Assembly (NCBI GenBank): GCA_963665915.2
Contig: CAXXSG010000009.1
Span: forward strand, 14,092 to 78,091
Source: JAFGRU01 sp963665915
Lineage (GTDB): Bacteria > Desulfobacterota > Desulfuromonadia > Desulfuromonadales > JAAYDE01
Direction of reading: 5' to 3'
DNA length: 64,000 nucleotides
Part shown: positions 52,554 through 60,414 of the stretch, in pieces
Layout of the letters: each line of letters starts with the position of its first letter
Numbering within the stretch: position 1 is the stretch's first letter
Notes under the pieces: generated by a model
The model's input: only the letters and a program-made list of their open reading frames with translations
What the model was told of the DNA's origin: nothing
The model's database searches: none
Program-made: the position numbers and the translations under genes

Positions 52554-54275
52554 TTACTCCACAAACAACTCCACCGGCTTGAACTGGGTGACATCCACCA
52601 GCCCGAGGTCGGTAAGCTTGAGAGCCGGAATGACCTCCAGCCCCATGAAACTCAGGGGCATGAAAGGATCCTCCAGGAAAGTTCCGAGCTTTCCCAGCAC
52701 CGCATGCAGTTCGTCCGCCTGCCTGCGAACCTCATCCACACTCTTGTCCGACATGATGCCGGCAATGGGCAAAGGAAGCAACCCCAGGACCCGAGCGCCC
52801 AAGGCAGCACACTGGCCGCCCCCGGCCTCGGCCAGAGCTCCTGCTGCTGTCAGCATGGACAGGTCATCGACGCCGATAACCATGAGGTTGTGATGGTCGT
52901 GGGCCACAGTACTGGCCAGCGCCCCCCGCTTGAGGCCGAAGCCGCGCACAAAACCAAGCCCCACCCTGTTGCTGCCGCGATGCCTTTCGATCACAGCCAT
53001 CTTGAGAATATCCCGTTCAGGGTCACTGATCGCCAACCCACCTCCAATGCGGGGCTCGACAACAATCTCATCGGTGAAAAGCTGTCCGGGCAACATCCCG
53101 ATGACGCGAACTTGCTCCCCCTTAACCGGGATGCTGAAATCGACGCGGGTTAGATCGACATTCATGGTGTTTCTGCCCCGCAGAGCGGAATCTTTGGAAG
53201 TGGAACTCAGTACACCCTCAACCATGCTGCCGTCACGCGCCACCAGGCGGCCGTTCTGGAAGACCATTTCCGGCTTGGGTTGACGCAGATCACTGAAAAC
53301 CACCAGGTCCGCCTTGCGCCCGGGACCGACGAAACCACGGTCGAAAAGGCGAAAATGCTCGGCACTGTTGAGGGTCGCCATGCGGATGGCCGTGATCGGG
53401 TCGAGGCCTTCTTCTATCGCCAGGCGGACCACATGATCGATGGAACCCTGGCTCAGAAGATCCGCGGGATGACGGTCGTCGGTGCAGAAACATATCCAGC
53501 GCTCATTTTTCGGGGTAACTAGGGGCAGCAGGTCCTTAAGATTGTGGGCCGCACTTCCTTCGCGGATGAAAACCCGCATGCCGAGGCGCAGTTTTTCCCG
53601 CGCCTCCTCGGCCCCGATGCACTCGTGGTCCGAGGTGATGCCGGCCGTCACATAGGCATCCAGCCCTTTGCCCGAGAGGCCGGGACAGTGGCCGTCAACA
53701 GGATAATCACGAAAAAGGTCGATCTCGTCCAGCATCTTGGGGTCGGCGGCAACCACGCCGGGAAAATTCATGACCTCGCCCAGGCCAATGATCCCAGGCG
53801 CACCGCAAAGTGGCTTGAGATTTTCGGCATGGAGTTCTGCGCCGGAAGTAGCCATATGGGAAGCGGGAACACAGGAAGGGATGGTGACGTAGGCATCGAG
53901 GGGAACGTCCGCCGCATCCTCGAGCATGAAGCGGATGCCTTCCACCCCCAGTACATTGGCAATCTCGTGCGGATTGGTTATCACCGTTGTGACGCCGCGG
54001 GGAACCACGGCACGGGAAAACTCGCGGGGGGTCACCATCGAACTTTCGATATGCACATGGGCGTCGATAAATCCGGGGCAGACATAACGCCCCTTGAGGT
54101 CTATGGTTTCACGACCCTCATACCCTTTTTCCAGACCGACGACAATATCCCCCTGAACAGCTATGTCGCTGTCATAGGTTTCACCGGAAAGGACATCGAC
54201 AACCCGGGCGTTCTTCAGAACCAGATCCGCCTCACGGTCGCCCCGCGCCGCTGCAATGGCCTCAGAAAAATCCAT
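52554..54275 (-). CDS. ade: Adenine deaminase
   Basis: The enzyme converts adenine to hypoxanthine and ammonia in purine salvage. From the ATG at 54275 (MDFSEAIAAARGDREADLVL), preceded by AGGAGGAG, the product is 573 residues, as usual. It has the amidohydrolase metal motif GFIDAHVHIESSMV, VPRGVTTVITNPHEIANV, FCTDDRHPADLL, and GRKADLVVFSDL. The C-terminal Ade domain has VAHDHHNLMVIGVDD. An upstream open extension of 51 codons runs into a family 3 repeat and is not coding. Confidence 0.95.
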   Translation of the reverse strand: MDFSEAIAAARGDREADLVLKNARVVDVLSGETYDSDIAVQGDIVVGLEKGYEGRETIDLKGRYVCPGFIDAHVHIESSMVTPREFSRAVVPRGVTTVITNPHEIANVLGVEGIRFMLEDAADVPLDAYVTIPSCVPASHMATSGAELHAENLKPLCGAPGIIGLGEVMNFPGVVAADPKMLDEIDLFRDYPVDGHCPGLSGKGLDAYVTAGITSDHECIGAEEAREKLRLGMRVFIREGSAAHNLKDLLPLVTPKNERWICFCTDDRHPADLLSQGSIDHVVRLAIEEGLDPITAIRMATLNSAEHFRLFDRGFVGPGRKADLVVFSDLRQPKPEMVFQNGRLVARDGSMVEGVLSSTSKDSALRGRNTMNVDLTRVDFSIPVKGEQVRVIGMLPGQLFTDEIVVEPRIGGGLAISDPERDILKMAVIERHRGSNRVGLGFVRGFGLKRGALASTVAHDHHNLMVIGVDDLSMLTAAGALAEAGGGQCAALGARVLGLLPLPIAGIMSDKSVDEVRRQADELHAVLGKLGTFLEDPFMPLSFMGLEVIPALKLTDLGLVDVTQFKPVELFVE

Positions 54276-54371
54276 GGAAAACTCCTCCTGAATGAAATAA
54301 TTGCTATCTTTTGATTTTAGACGCACCCTTACTTCAAGGGTGCATATAGCTGATTTTTGAAGGTTGTTTGT

Positions 54372-54592
54372 TTTTTGGCTTTTCCCCCTTGCACCACAGC
54401 CGGAGTGGAAGGGACGTTTTGAGGTCAAAACGGACAGTTGAGCGATTTTTGCGAATCCTGGCCGTCCTCAAAACGTCTCTGGAACGCAGGGCACCCGAAG
54501 GGCAAGGTGCGGGGTGCCTTTTTCTGCTTACTCTTTTTTGGGCAAGCAAAAAGAGTAAGGCGTCGTCCGGGGGCGCAACCCCGGACCTCCAA
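54372..54592 (+). repeat. Family 3 intergenic repeat, copy 4
   Basis: CTTTTCCCCCTTGCACCACA, GGGACGTTTTGAGG, GCACCCGAAGGGCAAGGTGC, CTTTTTCTGCTTACTC, TTTTGGGCAAGCAAAAAGAG and GGGGGCGCAACCCC match copies 1 and 2. It sits between ade and hypF. Confidence 0.82.
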
Positions 54593-54612
54593 GTGAAGAT
54601 TATCTCAACGAA

Positions 54613-56931
54613 TCAATTCTCAGCCCTCATCCTCTCCACCTGCCTGCCCGCAATAACCGCTTGCCCCAAAGCCAGCCCGCCATCGTTGGGCGGGACCACG
54701 GAATGGGTCAGAACCCGGAAGTTCCCTTTTTCAAGGACGGCAACCGTCTTTTCCGTCAGATAGAGGTTCTGGAAAACACCTCCGGAAAGGGCCACGGTTT
54801 CAAATCCGGTCCGCTCGCGAATACGCTTGCATGATTCGAGAATCATGAGGGCAAGGGTATTGTGGAATCTGGCGCTGATCCGCCCGACATCCTCCTCCGC
54901 TTCAATCTCCTTCACAATCGCCCGGATCAGGGTAGAAGAATCGAACATGAGCATCCCCTCCTCTTCGATCAGGGAGAAGGGATAGCTCCCATCCTCGCTC
55001 TCGTCACAAATCGCCATTTCCAGTTCAAGAGCAGCCTGCCCCTCGTAAGTCACCCGGTCACGCAGACCGATCAGGGCGGCCACGGCATCAAAGAGTCGGC
55101 CACAGCTCGACGTCAGGGGCGAATTGATTCCCTTGTCAATCATCTGCAGCAAGAGGCGAACAGTGTTCGCCGGGACCGAATCGAGGAACGGCAAAGAAGG
55201 AATGTCGTCGCCGAAAGCGCGGTAAAGATAGCTCAGGGCCATGCGGAAAGGCTCACGGGTAGCGGCATCCCCCCCCGGCATAGGGATATAACTGAAATAA
55301 CCGACCCTCTGAAAACCGTCGGCGTTACCGGTGAGAAACTCCCCTCCCCAGATATGGCCGTCCGTTCCGTAGCCAGTGCCGTCAAAAATGACACCGATGG
55401 CTTCATCCTCAACACCGTTCTCCGCCAGGCAACTCGCCAGGTGGGCGTGGTGATGCTGGACTGGGATTTTGAACTTTTTCTCCGTACCTGCCGCATACAC
55501 GGACGAAAAATAATCGGGGTGCGTATCAAAGGCAATGACCTGGGGTTCGATTTCGAGAATTTTCTGGAGGTGGTCGATGGTCTTCTCAAAGGACTCATAA
55601 ACCTCCTGATTTTTCAGATCGCCGATATGATGGCTGAGGATGGCCTGATCGCCCTTGGTAAAGCAGACCGTATTCTTCAGTTCAGCCCCCACCGCCAGAA
55701 CCGGCACCTGGGAGCACGGCAGGAAAACGCTGCGCGGCACATAACCGCGGGAGCGGCGTAGAACGAGCGGACGCCCGGACATCACGCGGATAATGGAATC
55801 GTCCGTGCGGGTGTGAATCTCGCGATTGTGAACAAGGAAATAATCGGCAATCCCGGAGAGCCGCTCGCGGGCATCCTCGTCGTCAAAAGCGATTGGCTCT
55901 TCGCTCAGGTTGCCGCTGGTCATCACCAGCGCAGGAAAATCCTTTTCCAGCAGAAGATAATGGATCGGCGTGTAGGGGAGCATAACCCCGAAATAACGGT
56001 TGCGGGGAGCTATGCGTGGAGAAAGAATGTGCCCTTTTTTCTGGTGCAAAAGGACAATCGGTCTTTCCACGCTTTCGAGCAGACTCCGCTCCCCTTCGCT
56101 GATCTCGGCAAAGAGGGCGACCTTTTCCAGGTCCGAGGCCATCAGGGCAAAGGGCTTTTCATCCCGTGCCTTGCGCCGCCGCATCTCCGCCACGGCCTCG
56201 TCATCTGCAGCACTAACCGCGAGATGATAGCCTCCCAGCCCTTTGATGGCGACAATCTTCCCCTGGCGCAGAAACGCCACCGCCTTTTCTAGCGGATCAC
56301 CGCTTTCGACCAACTCACCCCGACAATCAAAAAGACGCAGGGACGGACCGCAATCGGGACAAGCATTAGGCTGTGCGTGAAAGCGCCTCGAAATGGGATC
56401 ATCGTATTCCCGCTGACAGGCAGGGCACATCACAAAGGGAGCCATGGTCGTTTTCGGACGATCGTAGGGGATTCCGGTAACGATGGAGTAGCGGGGACCG
56501 CAGTTGGTGCAATTGATAAAAGGATAGCGCAAGCGACGATCCCCTAAGGAAAAAAGTTCTTGCAAACAGTCGGGACAGACATTCGTATCGGGAGATATCT
56601 GGGCAACCCGGCTGTCCCCCACTAAGCTTTCCCGGATTTGAAACCCCACATCGCCATGCGGCGGAAGCTCGGACACCTCGATACGAGAAATGGATGCCAG
56701 GGGGGGGAGTTGCTCTTTTATGGTGAGGACAAATTCCTCAACAGCCTTTTCCGCGCCCTCCGCTTCCACCATCACCCCGCGGCCATCATTGAGAACCCAG
56801 CCGTTGATCTGATGTTCCATGGCAATCCGGTAGACAAAAGGACGGAATCCAACCCCCTGAACAACCCCCTCAATAAGGATTCTCTTGCGGGTGACGGCGC
56901 CAAGGGCCGCTCTTGCGACTAACGGTTTCAT
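54613..56931 (-). CDS. hypF: Carbamoyltransferase HypF
   Basis: HypF makes the thiocarbamate from which the cyanide ligands of [NiFe] hydrogenase are built, handing it to HypE. The 772-residue protein has an N-terminal acylphosphatase domain (EGVVQGVGFRPFVYRIA), two zinc-finger units (CPDCLQELF with CTNCGPRY; CPACQREY with CPDC), a YrdC-like domain (AVAFLRQGKIVAIKGLGGYH), and a Kae1-like carbamoyltransferase domain (VQHHHAHLASCLAEN, FDGTGYGTDGHIWGGE, LSGGVFQN). No other hyp or hydrogenase gene is in the window, so it is isolated from its partners. Confidence 0.96.
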   Translation of the reverse strand: MKPLVARAALGAVTRKRILIEGVVQGVGFRPFVYRIAMEHQINGWVLNDGRGVMVEAEGAEKAVEEFVLTIKEQLPPLASISRIEVSELPPHGDVGFQIRESLVGDSRVAQISPDTNVCPDCLQELFSLGDRRLRYPFINCTNCGPRYSIVTGIPYDRPKTTMAPFVMCPACQREYDDPISRRFHAQPNACPDCGPSLRLFDCRGELVESGDPLEKAVAFLRQGKIVAIKGLGGYHLAVSAADDEAVAEMRRRKARDEKPFALMASDLEKVALFAEISEGERSLLESVERPIVLLHQKKGHILSPRIAPRNRYFGVMLPYTPIHYLLLEKDFPALVMTSGNLSEEPIAFDDEDARERLSGIADYFLVHNREIHTRTDDSIIRVMSGRPLVLRRSRGYVPRSVFLPCSQVPVLAVGAELKNTVCFTKGDQAILSHHIGDLKNQEVYESFEKTIDHLQKILEIEPQVIAFDTHPDYFSSVYAAGTEKKFKIPVQHHHAHLASCLAENGVEDEAIGVIFDGTGYGTDGHIWGGEFLTGNADGFQRVGYFSYIPMPGGDAATREPFRMALSYLYRAFGDDIPSLPFLDSVPANTVRLLLQMIDKGINSPLTSSCGRLFDAVAALIGLRDRVTYEGQAALELEMAICDESEDGSYPFSLIEEEGMLMFDSSTLIRAIVKEIEAEEDVGRISARFHNTLALMILESCKRIRERTGFETVALSGGVFQNLYLTEKTVAVLEKGNFRVLTHSVVPPNDGGLALGQAVIAGRQVERMRAEN

Positions 56932-57074
56932 AGGATTATTTTAACGTCGAAAAGGGAAACAAAGCAACGTTCAAGAACTGCTCTTCGGAAGGAGGCTCAA
57001 ATTGACTCGTCGTGGAGTTGTGCAGAAAATCGGCAGCAGGACATTTCGTCATGGCGGGGAGAAGTAGAGGTCGT

Positions 57075-58043
57075 TCAGCGTCGGCGGCTGATTACATGAT
57101 CGGCCAGCTCCAGAAGAGCGTCCTTTTCACCACAATCCGGAAAAAGGTCCAAATTGGTTTTGGCGCTGGCAGCCATTTTTGCCGCCTCCTGGCGCGCGAA
57201 CGAAAAACCCTCCTCCTCTTCGACAAAGGAAACCGTCGCCTTGAAGTCCTCTTCCCGAACGGCCTCCCCGGCAAAAATCCCTTCCATGACTTTGCGGTTT
57301 GCATCCGGAACGCGATTCAGAGCATAAATCAATGGCAGGGTCAGTTTCCCCTCGGCAAAGTCATTCCCCCTGGCTTTGCCGAATTCGTCTACCTCCCCCA
57401 CATAATCGAGGACATCATCGGTGAACTGAAAAGCCATACCGAGATCAAGGCCAAAATTTTTCAGAGCCAGTTCCTGTTCCGGTTCAACATCGCCCAGAAC
57501 CCCGCCGCACTGACAGGCTGCAGAAATCAACGCAGCCGTCTTGGAACGGACAATATCGAGATAGAGACTCAGGTCAATGACAGGGTTCCGGACATTGGCC
57601 AACTGCAGAACTTCCCCTTCAGCCATGACCACCGTAGCCCGGGAAAGAATATCCATGATTTTCCGATTCCCAAGCTGGACCATAATGGAAAACGACTGGG
57701 CGAAAAGAAAATCGCCGACCAGCACCGAAGCCTCATTGCCCCAGACGGAATTAGCCGAAGCATTGCCACGGCGCAGAACCGCCCCGTCGACCACATCGTC
57801 ATGGAGAAGGGAGGCGGTATGAATGTATTCCACCGCCGTGGCCAGGTCGATCAAGTTCTCCCCCTTGTATCCCGAGAGCCGGGCGCAGAGGATGAGAAGC
57901 ATCGGCCTGATTCTTTTTCCGCCGCTGGCCAGAAGGTAGTCGGATATCTTGTGGATGAGTGGCACATCCGAGTCGAGATTTTTCCGAATTCTATTTTCAA
58001 CCTGACTCAGGCTGTCCCGGATAAGATCAAGGGCTTTTTTCAT
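57075..58043 (-). CDS. ispB: Polyprenyl diphosphate synthase (IspB-like)
   Basis: The 322-residue protein is a trans-isoprenyl diphosphate synthase. It has GGKRIRPMLLIL, the first aspartate motif LLHDDVVDGAVLRRG and the second QFTDDVLDYVG. The product would be a long all-trans chain, most likely for the menaquinone tail. Chain length cannot be read directly. It has no co-directional partner close by. Confidence 0.93.
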   Translation of the reverse strand: MKKALDLIRDSLSQVENRIRKNLDSDVPLIHKISDYLLASGGKRIRPMLLILCARLSGYKGENLIDLATAVEYIHTASLLHDDVVDGAVLRRGNASANSVWGNEASVLVGDFLFAQSFSIMVQLGNRKIMDILSRATVVMAEGEVLQLANVRNPVIDLSLYLDIVRSKTAALISAACQCGGVLGDVEPEQELALKNFGLDLGMAFQFTDDVLDYVGEVDEFGKARGNDFAEGKLTLPLIYALNRVPDANRKVMEGIFAGEAVREEDFKATVSFVEEEEGFSFARQEAAKMAASAKTNLDLFPDCGEKDALLELADHVISRRR

Positions 58044-58080
58044 AGGTTCAATCGGAAAATTCCTGGGTTCCTGGAAAGCT

Positions 58081-58234
58081 TCCGGACTTGGGTACTCGCA
58101 ACGGGAAACTGGGAAATCGAGAACAGATTTTCACAAATTTAAAAGCGAACAGCGGGACTCTTTGTCGAATTTTGAGGAAATATGCTCAAGTTATCAATTT
58201 CGCAGTGGGTTCTTTCTTAAGTCCGATAACCTCC
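58081..58234. repeat. Family 1 MITE-like element, copy 3
   Basis: TCCGGACTTGGG on the left and TTCTTAAGTCCGATAACC on the right are diverged inverted ends. The interior GGGAAATCGAGAACAGATTT matches the 26.7-kb copy. It lies just upstream of the polyprenyl synthase start. Confidence 0.72.
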
Positions 58235-58436
58235 TGGTATATTCAGCCATTTCGAAGAAAAAGATGCGGCAAAAGACTGAAGCATCAAATTGATTAACAG
58301 TAGTACAAATGAAGTATTTTTTCCACAAAAGATCATTATCCGATGACGATAGGCGCCAGAAAACGTCCATGAGCTTTGGCTGTCGTTGGGAAATAAAGAA
58401 AAACGTCAAAGGAGGAAAAGCATGATAAAGGGAGGT

Positions 58437-59339
58437 TTATTTGGATTTAGGGACAAAAGTCTGAGCCTCTGAATCGTAGGAGTAATTTCCGGCATCCCAG
58501 ACGTTTTCAAGCAGTTTCCACTCCAGGTGGACATTTTTCATCTCTTCCACGGTTTTGGAAGCCTGGAGCATCTCCTTGTCGTCGATCTGGTTGTCGCCAT
58601 TCAGATCCGCCCAGAGATAAGGAAGAACCTGGATGTTTTTAGCACCCGTCACGGCCTTAGGGGATTTGCGTACATCCGGCGCTGCAACGACTGACCCCCT
58701 GAAATAGGAGACTCTGTCCAACGCGGCATCCGGAGCCACTTTCAGAAGGTAAGTTATAAGAAAATGTTTTTCACCCGGTTTGCCAATCCAACGGACGGTC
58801 CCTCTCTCATTATCGAGGCTGGAGGGCGGCGGATAGCTTTCGATCAGTTTCCAACCGAGAGGGAAGTTTTCCCTGAGGATAAAACCATTATTTTCCTTTT
58901 CCGTCAACAGATGTATGCGCACCGGAAGCACAACTCCGGGAGCGGCATAAGGGGGAAGAGAGCGGGACGCAAAAACTCCGGTCTTCAGAACCATCTGGCG
59001 GTGATAAATAAATGCACTGGAAAGGAGAACGACCAGAAAGATGAAAAAAACAAGAAGAACTTTGGGAATGCGGGCAATAAGACCAGGGTTGGCAAGAATA
59101 TGCGATCCACCCTCCTCCTGCTGGATTATGTCCTCGAGTCGAACTTCGAGGGCTTCCGCCAGACGCAGGGCGTTGCCCCGCTTCATCGAAGGGTAGCGAT
59201 TATTCTCCCAGCGGGAAATGGTGTCGGTAGTGACCCCGACAACCTTGGCGACATAAAGCTGGGTCAGTTTTTTTTCTTCACGAATACGGCGAACGGTCTT
59301 GGCGTCCAGACAGACCGTCGGTGGAAGGTTTTCTGCCAT
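58437..59339 (-). CDS. Membrane-anchored XRE-family regulator with periplasmic EF-hand-like motif
   Basis: The 300-residue protein has an XRE helix-turn-helix (about 15-70; TQLYVAKVVGVTTDTISRWE), one membrane helix (about 92-112; VLLVFFIFLVVLLSSAFIY), and an extracytoplasmic domain of about 190 residues. Near residue 250 it has WADLNGDNQIDDKEMLQA, a canonical calcium-binding loop of the EF-hand/dockerin type (DxNxDxxIDxxE). The layout suggests a one-component transmembrane regulator that senses something outside, possibly calcium-dependent, and acts on DNA. AAAAAGGAGG precedes the ATG. Confidence 0.82.
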   Translation of the reverse strand: MAENLPPTVCLDAKTVRRIREEKKLTQLYVAKVVGVTTDTISRWENNRYPSMKRGNALRLAEALEVRLEDIIQQEEGGSHILANPGLIARIPKVLLVFFIFLVVLLSSAFIYHRQMVLKTGVFASRSLPPYAAPGVVLPVRIHLLTEKENNGFILRENFPLGWKLIESYPPPSSLDNERGTVRWIGKPGEKHFLITYLLKVAPDAALDRVSYFRGSVVAAPDVRKSPKAVTGAKNIQVLPYLWADLNGDNQIDDKEMLQASKTVEEMKNVHLEWKLLENVWDAGNYSYDSEAQTFVPKSK

Positions 59340-59467
59340 CGTTAAACCCTCCTTTTTGACCTATGATAACTTTTTCCCGCCTAGTCTACCAGATTTTCTT
59401 TTCAAAATCTTCGGCAAATTTAAAACTCGACATACATATTTTTAACATACCAGAATTAAAGAAAAAA

Positions 59468-59512
59468 AACTCGACATCTAATTGAATTGTACCCGATGTC
59501 GAGTGTTTTTTG
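59468..59512. terminator. TCGACATC hairpin / terminator, left copy
   Basis: CTCGACATC (59470-59478) pairs with GATGTCGAG (59495-59503), loop of 16 bases, followed by TGTTTTTT and preceded by a run of A's. It could terminate in both directions. A related hairpin lies inverted at 62161-62190. Confidence 0.6.
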
Positions 59513-59692
59513 AAAATTTATTTGATTAAGTATTAAAAAATTAATAGAGGAGGTTATTTCAATCCTAGGCTTTCTGCCCCTCTATCTCGTGTTTCTCCTG
59601 ACTTTTTATAATCAACCTGATTCGGCCATTCCGGCACGAAGTATATTATATTTTTAATTGGTCTTACAAAAAAACAAAAGGAGAAAAATGGC

Positions 59693-60259
59693 ATGATGAA
59701 AAAAATGTTTGTTTCCGGCCTGACCGTTCTCTTCGCCCTGCTTGTCACCATCAACCTCTCTTTCGCTGAAGCCGCTCCGCAACAAGTTATTGATCTTGCC
59801 AACTCGAAACTTGTCGCCTTCGGAACCGATGCGGTCCTGGTGGATGCCGTTAAAGCTGAAAACGCCAAAGGCAAATCCATGGCCGACATTGAGGCGATGG
59901 ACGCCAAATGGAAAGGCGATGCCGGCGTTGCCGATTACATGAAAGCCATGATGGATTCCGCTGCAGGAAAACGCCTTGCTGAAATTCGCGACAGTGAACC
60001 GTACCTGGTGGAACTCTTCCTTATGGACAACCAGGGGGCCAACGTTGCCATGAGCGACAAAACCTCTGACTACTGGCAGGGCGACGAAGCAAAATTCAAG
60101 AAATCTTATAACGGCGGCCAGGGTGCTGTCTTTGTCGATGACGTGGAATTCGACAAAAGCGCACAGGCTTATCTGGTTCAGGTTTCCGTTCCTGTCAAAG
60201 ATGGGGACACGGTCATCGGCGCCATTACCTTCGGCGTAGATGTCGAAAAGGTTAAGTAA
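59693..60259 (+). CDS. Exported solitary Cache-like domain protein upstream of Nramp-like permeases
   Basis: The 188-residue protein has a signal peptide (LTVLFALLVTINLSFA) and a mature Cache-like domain: PYLVELFLMDNQGANVAMSD, KTSDYWQGDEAKFKKSYNGG, and AYLVQVSVPVKDGDTVIGAI ending FGVDVEKVK. It is a paralogue of the protein at 16.1 kb. It has no kinase or chemoreceptor part. It starts 155 bp upstream of the first permease on the same strand. That context makes a substrate-binding or sensing role for the transporter plausible, but this is inference. Start at 59693 (MMKK) or the next codon; AAAGGAGAAA stands upstream. Confidence 0.78.
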   Translation: MMKKMFVSGLTVLFALLVTINLSFAEAAPQQVIDLANSKLVAFGTDAVLVDAVKAENAKGKSMADIEAMDAKWKGDAGVADYMKAMMDSAAGKRLAEIRDSEPYLVELFLMDNQGANVAMSDKTSDYWQGDEAKFKKSYNGGQGAVFVDDVEFDKSAQAYLVQVSVPVKDGDTVIGAITFGVDVEKVK

Positions 60260-60414
60260 CGAATCATAAACATAAATAATATCAACCAGGCCTGTCACCA
60301 GCCTGGAGTGGGAAGGAGGTGAAACCCGAGCATCAAGTATCCCGGTGACAGGGTAACTAAAATATTAGTCCTTTTAACTGACCTGTTTCAGAAGAATCGA
60401 AAGGATATTTAATT
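60260..60414 (+). promoter_or_regulatory. Candidate pseudoknot leader between Cache gene and first permease
   Basis: A 6-bp perfect hairpin (CCAGGC 60286-60291 / GCCTGG 60301-60306) has the loop CTGTCACCA. The loop bases 60292-60299 are perfectly complementary to GGTGACAG at 60344-60351, so a pseudoknot is possible. Between the two lies GGAAGGAGGTGA (60311-60322), almost the full anti-Shine-Dalgarno complement, with no proper start after it. The true permease start follows a separate GAAAGGATATTT. This may be a regulatory RNA controlling the permease; only base pairing supports it. Confidence 0.45.

Noticed and set aside
59640..59692. Sigma-54 promoter before the second Cache gene (CGGCACGAAGTATATT)
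   Set aside because: The GC at -12 is absent at the required spacing.
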